A DNA stretch of 64,000 nucleotides from Ignavibacteria bacterium (GTDB lineage: Bacteria > Bacteroidota > Ignavibacteria > Ch128b): the NCBI GenBank assembly GCA_013177855.1, contig JABLYA010000001.1, forward strand, positions 1,225,231 through 1,289,230. The letters are read 5' to 3'. The notes under the pieces were generated by a model, which was not told the DNA's origin, made no database searches, and saw only the letters and a program-made list of their open reading frames with translations. How positions within the stretch are numbered: position 1 is the stretch's first letter; every line of letters begins with the position of its first letter. Positions 46,552 to 55,248 of this stretch are shown here, one piece after another. Position numbers and translations under genes: made by a program.

Positions 46552-47022
46552 TTAGACATCAAAATAATTTGATTCTTCTTTTCGGAAGATTTCTAAAACT
46601 TCTTCTTTTGTTTTTGCATTAAGAAGATTTTCTCGAAACTCATCGTTATTCATTAATCTTGAAATTCTGCTCAAAAGCTTAATGTGAGAACTCACAAGAC
46701 TGTCTTTTCCAACCATTAACATTACAAGTCTAACTGGTTGATTATCCAGAGCCTGGTAATCGAGTGGTTCTTTTGTGATTGCAAATGCAAGGACAATATC
46801 ATTAACGGCGTCTGTTTTTCCATGTGGAACAGCAAACCCTTTACCAACTCCTGTCGATAAAATCTTTTCCCGCTCGTAAACGGCTTCTCGGACTTTTTCT
46901 TTATCCAGAATTTTCCCGGATTTTGCTGCCACATCAATTAATTTATCTATTAATTCATATTTATCTTTTGCTTCTACATCTAACAATACATTTTCTTCAT
47001 TTAAGTATTCGCTTACCTTCAT
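46552..47022 (-). CDS. PTS EIIA (PtsN/fructose-type) domain protein
   Basis: A 156-residue EIIA of the fructose/PtsN family. The phosphorylated His is H67 in GFAVPHGKTD; further fold residues are GVGKGFAV and LVMLMVGKDS. No EIIB, EIIC or HPr is in the window, so it probably serves regulation, as PtsN does, rather than sugar transport. It lies 32 bp upstream of hisS on the same strand and may be co-transcribed. Confidence 0.85.
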   Translation of the reverse strand: MKVSEYLNEENVLLDVEAKDKYELIDKLIDVAAKSGKILDKEKVREAVYEREKILSTGVGKGFAVPHGKTDAVNDIVLAFAITKEPLDYQALDNQPVRLVMLMVGKDSLVSSHIKLLSRISRLMNNDEFRENLLNAKTKEEVLEIFRKEESNYFDV

Positions 47023-47065
47023 ATTAAGACCTATTTGTTAGAGCAATGACCATTAAATTTTTGCT

Positions 47066-47073
47066 TAATTTTG
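47066..47073 (+). promoter_or_regulatory. Candidate -7 element TAATTTTG
   Basis: Matches TAnnTTTG in the divergent gap between EIIA and the Rossmann-fold gene, 53 bases before the latter's start. Weak call because the gap is AT-rich. Confidence 0.3.
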
Positions 47074-47125
47074 TATTGCAAAGTTATAAATAAAAAATTA
47101 ATTAACATATATAAGAGGCTGCATT

Positions 47126-48823
47126 ATGGATATCAAAGGCAAATCAATACTAATCCTCGGAGGTTGGGGATTAGTAGGTTATGCTGTTGCCCGACGAATC
47201 ATTGTCGAGAATCCTTCCAAAATTATTCTTGCATCGCTGAATGAATGGGAAGCCCGAGAAGCCGTTGAAAATTTAAGCAAAGAATTTCCTGATTATCCAA
47301 ATGAAAACATTATTCCCTGGTGGGGAAATATTTTTTTAAGACAAGAATGGAAAGACCAGAACAAACTTGAATTACTTAAAAATCCAGAAATCAGAAAAAT
47401 TTTAATTGACGATATAATCGAAGAACTTGATGATGAAATTCTTAAAGCTCAAAGTCTTTACCAATTAATCACAACTTATAAACCTTCAGTAATTATAGAT
47501 TGTATTAACACTGCCACTGGAATTGCCTATCAGAATATTTACAGCGTTGGAAGAGATGTAAAAAAAGCAATTAAGACCGGTAAAGTCGATAACATAATTG
47601 AACAAGCTGAGCGGCTGCTTGCAACTCTTTACATTCCCCAGTTAATTAGACATGTCCAAGTTTTATACAAAAGTATGGAAGAAGCAAAAACTCAGATTTA
47701 CCTTAAAATTGGTACAAGCGGAACTGGCGGAATGGGTTTAAACATTCCATATACTCACAGCGAAGAAAGACCTTCAAGAGTTTTATTGAGCAAATCATCA
47801 GTCGCGGGTGCTCATACATTACTTTTGTTTTTACTTGCTCGAACTCCCAATGCACCAATCACCAAAGAAATAAAACCTACAGCCGTTATTGCCTGGAAAA
47901 AAATTGGTTTTGGTGAAATCAAAAAAGGTGGGAAACCAGTCGAGCTTTTAGATCATAATCCTGAATTGGCAATTGAACTCAGTGAAATTTTCAAAATAAA
48001 AGATGAAATTCCAGTTGAAAAAACTGGTGAAACACTAAAAGCAGTCTTTATTGATACAGGTGAAAATGGAATTTTTTCCCGAGGTGAGTTTGATACAATA
48101 ACCACACTCGGCCAAATGGAATATGTAACTCCAGAGGAAATTGCTGAAACGGTTGTCTTTGAGCTGAAAGGTGGTAATACAGGTCACGATATAATAAACG
48201 CACTTGACCACGCAACACTTGAGCCAACTTACCGTGCAGGTTTTATGCAAAACTTTGCAATAAAGAAAATGAAAAAACTTGAGGAGCAATACGGAGCCGA
48301 TTCAGTTGCTTTTGAGATGCTCGGACCACCAAGACTTTCAAAACTCCTTTATGAAGCTCAAATATTAAAAATTTTATATGGTTCAATGCTCAATGTAATT
48401 AATCAAAATGCAAAAGATATTTCACTAAAAGCTGAAGAATTAATAAAAAGTAATCGTGTATTGAGATCACAAATCATATCCATTGGAATCCCGATTTTAA
48501 TGAGAGATGGTAAAAGACTACTTCGCGGACCAGAAATTAAAATTCCACCATATCGAGGTGAAAATGAATTACAGATTACACCAGAAAATATCGATCTCTG
48601 GGCACACGATGGCTGGGTTGATTTAAGAGAAAAGAATTTTGAATTATGGATCAAACGATTCAAAAAGATCATCGAAGAAACTGAAAAAATTCCTGAGGAT
48701 GATACAAGTTCAAGATTTGTCCGTAATCGAGAATTCTGGAACAACTACGAAGAAATTGACATCGGTAAAATTGTTGGATGGCTCTTTATTTACGAAGAAC
48801 TTGGTGAACGAATGAAATCCTAA
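47126..48823 (+). CDS. Rossmann-fold NAD(P)-binding protein, function unknown
   Basis: A 565-residue cytoplasmic protein. N-terminal nucleotide-binding fold with G12-G-W-G-L-V-G18 (GxxGxxG), and a strand VIIDCINTATGIAY (about 128-141) suggest a short-chain dehydrogenase/epimerase-like domain of about 300 residues with a serine/glycine-rich stretch KIGTSGTGGMGLNIPYTHSEERPS. The remaining 250 residues are helical and charged, with no known domain. I do not recognise the substrate. It is monocistronic, with its own promoter candidate and a strong terminator. Confidence 0.7.
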   Translation: MDIKGKSILILGGWGLVGYAVARRIIVENPSKIILASLNEWEAREAVENLSKEFPDYPNENIIPWWGNIFLRQEWKDQNKLELLKNPEIRKILIDDIIEELDDEILKAQSLYQLITTYKPSVIIDCINTATGIAYQNIYSVGRDVKKAIKTGKVDNIIEQAERLLATLYIPQLIRHVQVLYKSMEEAKTQIYLKIGTSGTGGMGLNIPYTHSEERPSRVLLSKSSVAGAHTLLLFLLARTPNAPITKEIKPTAVIAWKKIGFGEIKKGGKPVELLDHNPELAIELSEIFKIKDEIPVEKTGETLKAVFIDTGENGIFSRGEFDTITTLGQMEYVTPEEIAETVVFELKGGNTGHDIINALDHATLEPTYRAGFMQNFAIKKMKKLEEQYGADSVAFEMLGPPRLSKLLYEAQILKILYGSMLNVINQNAKDISLKAEELIKSNRVLRSQIISIGIPILMRDGKRLLRGPEIKIPPYRGENELQITPENIDLWAHDGWVDLREKNFELWIKRFKKIIEETEKIPEDDTSSRFVRNREFWNNYEEIDIGKIVGWLFIYEELGERMKS

Positions 48824-48856
48824 TTCCTTTTTCAATCTACTCTTTCTTGAGATTTA

Positions 48857-48884
48857 AAAAGCCTGTCGGGATTGACAGGCTTTT
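48857..48884 (+). terminator. Rho-independent terminator
   Basis: AAAAGCCTGTC pairs with GACAGGCTTTT (11 bp, 6-base loop), followed by a T-run. It closes the 565-residue gene. Confidence 0.93.
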
Positions 48885-49086
48885 TAATTTATAAAACTTA
48901 GAATGAAAACTTTAAGATGAATTTCTCTTAAAATTAAATTCCTTATAAAAACTTGCATAAAAGATTATAAATCTTAAATAACAAGCCTCTCTGTTTTTTC
49001 AAGATACTTACTTTATCATTTCAAATTTTCAAATTGCTGAACTTTTTACATATCACTCTTGTTGTTGAAAAAAATCAGGAGGTTTT

Positions 49087-49899
49087 ATGACACGATTTCT
49101 TAAAAACAAATTTTTCCTATCCAATCTTTTCATCAGTCTCGTTGTACTCACATCTTTTTTGTTTTATGGGTACTCAACAGGGGTAACAAACAAAACTCGC
49201 AAAAATGGTCAGGGTTGTAATTGTCATGGAAATTCTCCCACAGCTTCTGTTAATGTAACAATCTCTGGTCCAAACTCACTTGCACCTAATGCAAAAGGAA
49301 CTTATCGAGTTTCAATAAGTGGTGGACCGCTTGTAAGAGCTGGAACAAATATAGCTTCAAGCAGCGGAGAACTTTCAATTGTCCAGGGAAGCGGGTTACA
49401 GAAAATTGGAGATGAATTAACTCATACTTCACCAAAAGCTCCAACCGGGGGAGTTGTAACTTTTGATTTTGAATTTACCGCACCTGCTGCAAGTGGGCAA
49501 GTTGTTCTTTACGCTAATGGTAATTCAGTTAATTTTAACGGTTCATCCAGCGGCGATCAATGGAATTTTGCGCAAGACTTCATAATCAATGTTGGCTCAA
49601 CATCAGTTGAAAATGAAAATTTATATATCAAAGGTTTTGAATTGTATCAAAATTATCCTAATCCTTTCAATCCCTCGACAAAAATTTCATATCAGTTAGC
49701 CAAAGATGGGATGGTTAAACTAAGTTTATTTAATTTATTTGGTGAAGAATTAACAACTCTCGTAAATGATTTTCAAAAAGAAGGATTTTATGAAATTGAA
49801 TTCGATGCGAGCAAGTTTAACTTAGTTTCGGGGACTTACTTTTATAGGCTTGAGGCAAATGGAAGTAGCGAAATCAAAAAATTGGTTTATATCAAATAA
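49087..49899 (+). CDS. Secreted CNCH-motif protein with T9SS type-A tail
   Basis: A 270-residue protein: signal/anchor (1-30), then NGQGCNCHGNSPTASVNV, a Cys-Asn-Cys-His pattern found in the choice-of-anchor V domain, a beta-sandwich of about 130 residues, and a 90-residue C-terminal T9SS domain (YQNYPNPFNPSTKISYQ ... GTYFYRLEANG ... KKLVYIK). It is secreted and surface-attached. CxCH could coordinate a metal or heme; this is not CxxCH, so standard c-heme attachment is not expected. The ribosome site is AGGAGG, 4 bases before ATG. Confidence 0.85.
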   Translation: MTRFLKNKFFLSNLFISLVVLTSFLFYGYSTGVTNKTRKNGQGCNCHGNSPTASVNVTISGPNSLAPNAKGTYRVSISGGPLVRAGTNIASSSGELSIVQGSGLQKIGDELTHTSPKAPTGGVVTFDFEFTAPAASGQVVLYANGNSVNFNGSSSGDQWNFAQDFIINVGSTSVENENLYIKGFELYQNYPNPFNPSTKISYQLAKDGMVKLSLFNLFGEELTTLVNDFQKEGFYEIEFDASKFNLVSGTYFYRLEANGSSEIKKLVYIK

Positions 49900-49915
49900 T
49901 TTTTAGTTTGGTAAG

Positions 49916-49938
49916 AGTCTCCTCAGCTTGAGGAGACT
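49916..49938. terminator. Bidirectional terminator
   Basis: AGTCTCCTCA and TGAGGAGACT pair perfectly (10 bp) around GCT, with TTTT on the plus side. It lies between a plus-strand gene ending at 49899 and a minus-strand gene ending at 49946. Confidence 0.9.
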
Positions 49939-49945
49939 TTTCATA

Positions 49946-50194
49946 TTAATTACATCCACACATTCCGCCTGAACAACAACTCGAACCTGAATAATCATCG
50001 CTGTCATTTGAACCAAAATCTGACGAATCAAAATCTGAATCTTCTGATACTGGTTTTGCAATTCGAGAAAGAAGTTTTACATAATTTTTAGAATTACATT
50101 TCGGACAAATGACATCTTCTACTTTTTCTTTTGTAAGATGAAGTATTTCAAATTTTGTGTTGCAATCGTTACATCTATATTCAAAGACAGGCAT
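49946..50194 (-). CDS. FmdB-type zinc ribbon protein, second copy
   Basis: An 82-residue protein with C8/C11 and C30/C33 zinc ribbon (MPVFEYRCNDCNTKFE, VICPKCNS) and a Ser/Asp-rich linker ending in SCCSGGMCGCN, four Cys in the last ten residues. The Cys tail could bind a metal. It differs from the copy at 29167, which has a Ser/Lys tail. It closes a stress/redox group (OsmC, DUF971, membrane protein). Confidence 0.88.
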   Translation of the reverse strand: MPVFEYRCNDCNTKFEILHLTKEKVEDVICPKCNSKNYVKLLSRIAKPVSEDSDFDSSDFGSNDSDDYSGSSCCSGGMCGCN

Positions 50195-50211
50195 AAGCTT
50201 CCTCCTGTAAA

Positions 50212-50571
50212 TTAGTTTTTATTATTTTCTTTCCAGTGAAACAAATGAAACATTCTATGAAAGACTGGTGCAAAAATAACTCCAATCGCTACAAGAAAAA
50301 TAATCCCTGAGTATAAAGCATAAAATCCAGCGAAAATTTTACCACCATTTGTTTGTGGAATTTCTACAGGTCCCATTCCACCGAGTATCATTGCCGCATT
50401 GATAAAAGCATCAATCCAGTTTAAACTTTCAAAAAAATGGTAACCCATCATTCCAATTAAAAGAGATACAGTCATCAATAACAGAGAAAATACAAAGTGA
50501 TTAAAAACCCGTTGATAAAATTTTTTTACCGAGATCGGCCTGGTATATCGAGACTCATACATTTTCATCAA
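50212..50571 (-). CDS. Small membrane protein with pore-like loop
   Basis: A 119-residue protein with two or three membrane helices (about 27-45, 54-66, 81-104). Between the helices is a re-entrant-like segment NAAMILGGMGPVEIP, which resembles the pore region of two-helix ion channels, but no TVGYG filter is present. It is known in Bacteroidota only as hypothetical. It lies 9 bp from the OsmC gene and 17 bp from the FmdB gene. Confidence 0.65.
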   Translation of the reverse strand: MMKMYESRYTRPISVKKFYQRVFNHFVFSLLLMTVSLLIGMMGYHFFESLNWIDAFINAAMILGGMGPVEIPQTNGGKIFAGFYALYSGIIFLVAIGVIFAPVFHRMFHLFHWKENNKN

Positions 50572-50580
50572 TTCGAAATT

Positions 50581-51012
50581 TTATAGTTGTATTTTAGGGT
50601 TAAGAACAACTTTTGACTTGATCGAATTCGAAATCAAACAATTCGCTTCTGCTTTATGAATTATTCTTTCTGCGCGCTCAAGATCTTTTTCATATTTAAT
50701 TTTAATAATTGGCTCAACTGTTACTTCTGTAATCATATACTTATTATCTACTTTTTCCAGTTTGCCAGTTGCACGACTTTCATAAGAGACAAATTCAAGT
50801 TTTGATAGCTCGGCGATTGCAAGAAAAGTAGTCATTATACAGACTGCAACAGATGAAACAAACAAATGTTCAGGTGACCAGATACCTTCGTGTCCTCCAA
50901 AAAATTGAGGCGGGGTTGCAACTTCAATATCTGGTAAACCAGATGCAGATAAAAGTCCTTTTTTCTGTTCTGTCCATTTAAGATTTATTTCATAGAGATG
51001 AAATTCACTCAT
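50581..51012 (-). CDS. OsmC family peroxiredoxin-like protein
   Basis: A 143-residue OsmC/Ohr-type protein with two Cys, C58 in SSVAVCIMTTF and C125 in EANCLISNS, in the positions of the peroxidatic and resolving Cys. The stretch PEHLFVSSVAVC is the family core. It reduces organic hydroperoxides. Its end overlaps nothing, but its start overlaps the DUF971 gene by 8 bp. Confidence 0.88.
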   Translation of the reverse strand: MSEFHLYEINLKWTEQKKGLLSASGLPDIEVATPPQFFGGHEGIWSPEHLFVSSVAVCIMTTFLAIAELSKLEFVSYESRATGKLEKVDNKYMITEVTVEPIIKIKYEKDLERAERIIHKAEANCLISNSIKSKVVLNPKIQL

Positions 51013-51352
51013 CTTTTACCTCGTTTTTTAATTTACATTCTTCACATTGACAGAGTTTTCTGAGATATTCCCAGGTATAAATTCCTGTATTGTGACCATC
51101 TTTCCAGGAAAGTTGAATTGCATAATTTCCCACAACCTGAATTCCTGTAAGTGTAATTTGTTCGAGTGTAGGAATCATAATTTGTTTAGTGGGACCATAA
51201 TGTTTCCAGAGAATTGTTTCGCCATTGCAAGTTGCACAGGGGCACTCGAGTCTCAGATGTTTTAATTCATATTTACTAATGTGTCCATCTGACCATTTTA
51301 TTTCGAGCGCTTCTGGTGAAATCTGCTTAATTGAAGTCGGATAAATATTCAT
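51005..51352 (-). CDS. DUF971 family protein
   Basis: A 115-residue protein of the DUF971 (GBBH-like N-terminal) family: LEIKWSDGHISKYELKHLRLECPCATCNGE, then YAIQLSWKDGHNTGIYTWEYLRKLC. Cys groups CPCATC (about 36-41) and CQCEEC (about 102-107) could hold a metal or iron-sulfur cluster. Homologs are linked to iron-sulfur work (ApbC/Mrp fusions) and to hydroxylases. Reaction unknown. Confidence 0.8.
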   Translation of the reverse strand: MNIYPTSIKQISPEALEIKWSDGHISKYELKHLRLECPCATCNGETILWKHYGPTKQIMIPTLEQITLTGIQVVGNYAIQLSWKDGHNTGIYTWEYLRKLCQCEECKLKNEVKDE

Positions 51353-51437
51353 TTTTGTTTCTTAGATTTTGTTGCCAGCTTTATCTTTTTTAAATAAAAT
51401 TTTTACAAAAATAATTGAGCTTAAAGCTTACATCAAA

Positions 51438-51842
51438 TTAATCATTTTTAATAAACTTCAGTGAAATTGAGTTGATGCAATACCTTTTCCCAGTTGGCTC
51501 TGGTCCATCATCAAACACATGGCCAAGATGAGAGCCACAGGATGCACATTTAATTTCAATTCGTCTCATTCCAAAAGAATAGTCGATATTAGTTTCGATA
51601 TTGTCATAAGAAATTGGTTCGAAGAAACTTGGCCAGCCCGAACCAGAGTCATACTTAGCTCTGGATGAAAATAATTCATTACCGCAAGCTGCACACAAAT
51701 AAATTCCATCTTCGAAGTTGTGATAATATTTTCCTGTAAATGGTGGTTCAGTTCCTTTTTGCCTGAGAACGTAATATTCTTCAGGAGAGAGAATTTGCTT
51801 CCACTCATTTTCTGTTCGAATAACATTTCTTTTGTTTGCCAT
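51438..51842 (-). CDS. msrB: Peptide methionine (R)-S-oxide reductase
   Basis: A 134-residue MsrB. Zinc Cys pairs C50/C53 (CAACG) and C99/C102 (CASCG), substrate region SGSGWPSFF and [21 protein letters not shown], with catalytic C122. It repairs oxidised methionine. Cytoplasmic (no signal). It opens the redox group msrB-DUF971-osmC, although an 85-bp gap separates it from DUF971. Confidence 0.95.
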   Translation of the reverse strand: MANKRNVIRTENEWKQILSPEEYYVLRQKGTEPPFTGKYYHNFEDGIYLCAACGNELFSSRAKYDSGSGWPSFFEPISYDNIETNIDYSFGMRRIEIKCASCGSHLGHVFDDGPEPTGKRYCINSISLKFIKND

Positions 51843-51905
51843 AATTTATCTCCAAATTTTCTGAGTAAACAAATTATAGATTTTAAAAATTCGAAATCGA
51901 TGTAA

Positions 51906-52338
51906 GAGTGATATTGCCTCAATTCTACTTAGTTGCGATTAATATTTCATCAAACTCTGGCAAGATCTGAATCACTAAAGCAGTTAGGTTTGATGAAACA
52001 AGTCTATTAATTTAGAAACTTCAAAAAAGTTCAATCGATTCTATGCCATATATAATTGCACAAATTTTATGGGTGGAATGTTGATTTAATGTTTTTACTG
52101 AAAATGATTTTAGTTAGTCTGATACATTAACATCATTCTGGCTCAAATATCAAACGCTAAGTAATTTGGTTTTTGCACTGATTCTTGAAATCTGAAAAAC
52201 ATTTTTAATCATCTAAAAAAGTGGGTAAACAAGAAAAAGTAATTACTTGATTTTAATTTGCCTTTCATATCATTCTATGAAGATATATCTATAAACTAAG
52301 AACAATATTTCTTCAAAACTCATCATTACAAGAAACAA
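51906..52338. other. Intergenic, AT-rich, no feature resolved
   Basis: About 430 bases between msrB and the mutase gene. No ORF with coding character, no tRNA and no strong hairpin. It holds the 3' region of the mutase gene and the upstream region of msrB. Confidence 0.5.
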
Positions 52339-54012
52339 CTAATTACTTTCCATATACTCACCAAAAACTTCTCTCAAAGTATTGCAAATCTCTCCGATCG
52401 ATGCATAAACTCTAACAGCATCAATTATGAAAGGCATCAGATTAGAATCACCCTGAGCTGCTTCCTTGAGCAACTTGAGTTTCTCATTTACAAGTGAATT
52501 ATCTCTCTCTGCTTTTATTTTCTTTAGAAACTCAATTTGATTCTTTTCAATTTCTGGATTGATTCTTAAAATTTCGTGTGTCTCATTTTCTTCTACAACA
52601 AACTTATTTACTCCAACAATAATTCTCCTGCCTTCTTCAATATCTTTCTGATACTGGTAAGCAGATTTTTGAATTTCTTTTTGAATATAACCAATCTCAA
52701 TGGCTGCGGGCGAACCACCGAGTTCATCTATTTTCTTAATGTATTCTTCAGCTTCTTTTTCAATTTCATCAGTTAAAGCCTCAACAAAGAACGAACCTGC
52801 AAGCGGATCAATTGTATTTACTACTCCCGACTCATAAGCAATAATTTGTTGAGTTCTTAATGCAACCTGAGCTGAATTTTCAGTCGGCAAAGCAAGTGCT
52901 TCATCTTTTGCGTTTGTGTGAAGGCTTTGGGTTCCACCAAGCACAGCAGCAAGAGCTTGAATTGTGGTTCGAATGATATTGTTATCCGGCTGTTGTGCGG
53001 TCAAAGACGAGCCCGCAGTTTGAGTATGAAATCTTAACATCATTGAGCGTTTGTCTTTTGCTTTGAAACGCTCTTTCATAATTTTTGCCCACAATCGTCG
53101 GGCTGCCCTGAATTTTGCAACTTCTTCAAACAAATCATTGTGTGAATTAAAAAAGAATGAAATTCGATTTGCAAATGAATCAACATCAAGTCCTGCATCT
53201 ATTGCAGCCTGGACGTAAGCAATTGCATTTGCAAATGTAAATCCGATCTCCTGTGCTGCCGTTGAACCTGCCTCACGAATATGATAACCTGAAATTGAGA
53301 TCGTATTCCACTTTGGAACTTCTCTTGAGCAGAATTCAAATAAATTAGTCACAAGTCTCATCGAAGGTTTTGGTGGAAAAATATAAGTGCCTCGTGCAAT
53401 GTATTCTTTCAAAATATCATTCTGAACTGTACCAGAAAGTTTATCTCTTGAAACTCCATTTTTCTCAGCAGTAACAATATACATCGCAAGCAATATTGAA
53501 GCTGGCGCATTTATGGTCATTGATGTTGAGACTTGATCTAGAGGAATTCCATCGAAAAGAATTTCCATATCTGCAAGTGTATCAATTGCAACGCCAACGC
53601 GACCAACTTCACCTTCAGAGTGTTGATCATCGCTATCGTAACCAATTTGAGTTGGAAGATCAAAAGCAACTGAAAGTCCTGTTGTCCCCTGACTTAACAA
53701 AAATTTATATCGTTCGTTAGATTCTTTTGCTGTTCCAAATCCAGCATATTGACGCATCGTCCAGAATTTTCCACGATACATTGTTGGTTGAATTCCTCGA
53801 GTGAAAGGATATTCTCCGGGATAACCCAGCTTATCGTCATAATTCTCTAAATCAAAATCGAGCGGAGTGTAAAGTCTTTTAATCTCTTTATTAGATGTTG
53901 TAACGAATTTTTCTTTTTGTTCTGGATTTTTTTGAAGGAAAGGATTAAGAGTTTGTTTTTCCCAGAGATTTAGCTTTTCAATAAAATTTTTTTTGTAATC
54001 TTCGAATGTCAT
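52339..54012 (-). CDS. Methylmalonyl-CoA mutase, large (catalytic) subunit
   Basis: A 557-residue TIM-barrel subunit. It has [53 protein letters not shown], the CoA-ester site [26 protein letters not shown] and [17 protein letters not shown]. The C-terminal B12-binding domain is missing, so the cobalamin subunit must be a separate gene elsewhere. The RQY and ARGT residues fit a methylmalonyl-CoA rather than isobutyryl-CoA substrate, but I would not rely on this by eye. The enzyme interconverts methylmalonyl-CoA and succinyl-CoA. Its neighbour TsaC lies 24 bp upstream. Confidence 0.9.
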   Translation of the reverse strand: MTFEDYKKNFIEKLNLWEKQTLNPFLQKNPEQKEKFVTTSNKEIKRLYTPLDFDLENYDDKLGYPGEYPFTRGIQPTMYRGKFWTMRQYAGFGTAKESNERYKFLLSQGTTGLSVAFDLPTQIGYDSDDQHSEGEVGRVGVAIDTLADMEILFDGIPLDQVSTSMTINAPASILLAMYIVTAEKNGVSRDKLSGTVQNDILKEYIARGTYIFPPKPSMRLVTNLFEFCSREVPKWNTISISGYHIREAGSTAAQEIGFTFANAIAYVQAAIDAGLDVDSFANRISFFFNSHNDLFEEVAKFRAARRLWAKIMKERFKAKDKRSMMLRFHTQTAGSSLTAQQPDNNIIRTTIQALAAVLGGTQSLHTNAKDEALALPTENSAQVALRTQQIIAYESGVVNTIDPLAGSFFVEALTDEIEKEAEEYIKKIDELGGSPAAIEIGYIQKEIQKSAYQYQKDIEEGRRIIVGVNKFVVEENETHEILRINPEIEKNQIEFLKKIKAERDNSLVNEKLKLLKEAAQGDSNLMPFIIDAVRVYASIGEICNTLREVFGEYMESN

Positions 54013-54036
54013 AACTCATCTCCCTGATGAATGAAT

Positions 54037-54987
54037 TTACGAATGAGCTGCTTTAGTCAAGCGATTCATTATCGCAAGTCCTAGTCCGATTTCCGGAACA
54101 CTCTGACAGAAAATCACCTCGATATTCTCTTCATCACATTGACGGAAAAACTTAAATATATTTCTTGCATAGTCCCGCAAATCATTGACCCTTTTAATTT
54201 TTTTCAGTCCTTTTATCTTTAATAAACCAATAAAAGCTGCTTTATCTTTATCAAACTCAATTTTCTCTAAATCTTCCTCTGAGTTTATCAAAACAACTTT
54301 TGCTTTTGGAGCATAGTGCTTGTATTTCATTCCAGGAGACTTTGGCTTACTGATATTCTTTGGCTTGTAAATTTTTACATCAGAAAAAACTTTTTTTAAA
54401 TCTTCAATTGAAATTATTCCTGGTCGAAGAACTACTGGTTTATTCTTTGTGCAATCGACGACTGTTGATTCAATTCCAACTTCACAATCAGGACCTTTTA
54501 AGATGCAAGGTATTTTGCCATTCAAATCATTATAAACATGTTTCCAGCTTGTTGGACTTGGAGAACCAGATAGGTTTGCAGAGGGAGCTGCAATTGGAAC
54601 TCCGCACTCATCAATAAATTTTTTTGTCAATTCAAGGGAAGGCATTCGTATAGCGATGGTGTTTAACCCACCACTTACTAATTCCGAAATTGCGTCATTT
54701 TTTTCTAAAACGATTGTAATTGGTCCAGGGAAAAAATTCTCGATAATTGTTTTTGCACAGTTATTTATTTTTTTTACAAGAGATTCGATTTGATTAATAT
54801 TTGAGATGTGGACAATCAAAGGATTATCGGTTGGGCGTCTTTTTACAACAAAAATTTTTTTTATCGCATCATCATCATAAACGTTTGCACCGAGTCCATA
54901 GACTGTTTCTGTGGGGAAAGCAACAACCTCCCCTTTCTTAATAAATTCAGAAGCTATCTTTACTGATGAGGTAACAAGTGTTTTCAT
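54037..54987 (-). CDS. Threonylcarbamoyl-AMP synthase, Sua5 type
   Basis: A 316-residue protein: N-terminal YrdC/TsaC domain (about 10-200; GEVVAFPTETVYGLG, KRRPTDNPLIVH, PSANLSGSPSPTSW) and a C-terminal Sua5 domain (about 215-316; SPGMKYKHYAPKAKVVLI). It makes threonylcarbamoyl-AMP for the t6A modification of tRNAs that read ANN codons, which includes the tRNA-Thr of this window. Length is normal for Sua5. Confidence 0.93.
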   Translation of the reverse strand: MKTLVTSSVKIASEFIKKGEVVAFPTETVYGLGANVYDDDAIKKIFVVKRRPTDNPLIVHISNINQIESLVKKINNCAKTIIENFFPGPITIVLEKNDAISELVSGGLNTIAIRMPSLELTKKFIDECGVPIAAPSANLSGSPSPTSWKHVYNDLNGKIPCILKGPDCEVGIESTVVDCTKNKPVVLRPGIISIEDLKKVFSDVKIYKPKNISKPKSPGMKYKHYAPKAKVVLINSEEDLEKIEFDKDKAAFIGLLKIKGLKKIKRVNDLRDYARNIFKFFRQCDEENIEVIFCQSVPEIGLGLAIMNRLTKAAHS

Positions 54988-55015
54988 TTGTGTTCTAACT
55001 TTATTACTAAAATAT

Positions 55016-55023
55016 TAAATTTG
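55016..55023 (+). promoter_or_regulatory. Candidate -7 element TAAATTTG
   Basis: TAnnTTTG match 23 bases before the start of the 65-residue gene, in the divergent gap from tsaC. A TTTG lies 25 bases further upstream, a little long for the usual spacing. Confidence 0.4.
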
Positions 55024-55045
55024 TTTAGTTAAAATATGGTCACCG

Positions 55046-55243
55046 ATGAATAAGAGAAAATTAAAATTCAAATTAGAAGAGCTCCCACTTTATTGCGATT
55101 TCAGTTGCGATTTTGCTGATTTTACAGATCCTGATTGCATTGGTGCCTGCAGAAGGGACATTGCTGTGTGGTGCACAATCCTTGAAAGATATAATAACAA
55201 GCATTCAAAATGTCTTGTAAGAAAAACTAAAATCAAAAATTAA
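55046..55243 (+). CDS. Cys-rich microprotein ahead of a sensor kinase
   Basis: A 65-residue, soluble, basic protein with six Cys: C17-x3-C21-x9-C31-x3-C35-x7-C43-x12-C56. The pattern suggests a zinc or iron-sulfur fold. The stop is 5 bases before the start of the response regulator-kinase, so the two are co-transcribed and probably functionally linked. I recognise no family. Ribosome site is weak. The coding status rests on the operon position, Cys pattern and start codon. Confidence 0.65.
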   Translation: MNKRKLKFKLEELPLYCDFSCDFADFTDPDCIGACRRDIAVWCTILERYNNKHSKCLVRKTKIKN

Positions 55244-55248
55244 TTAAT

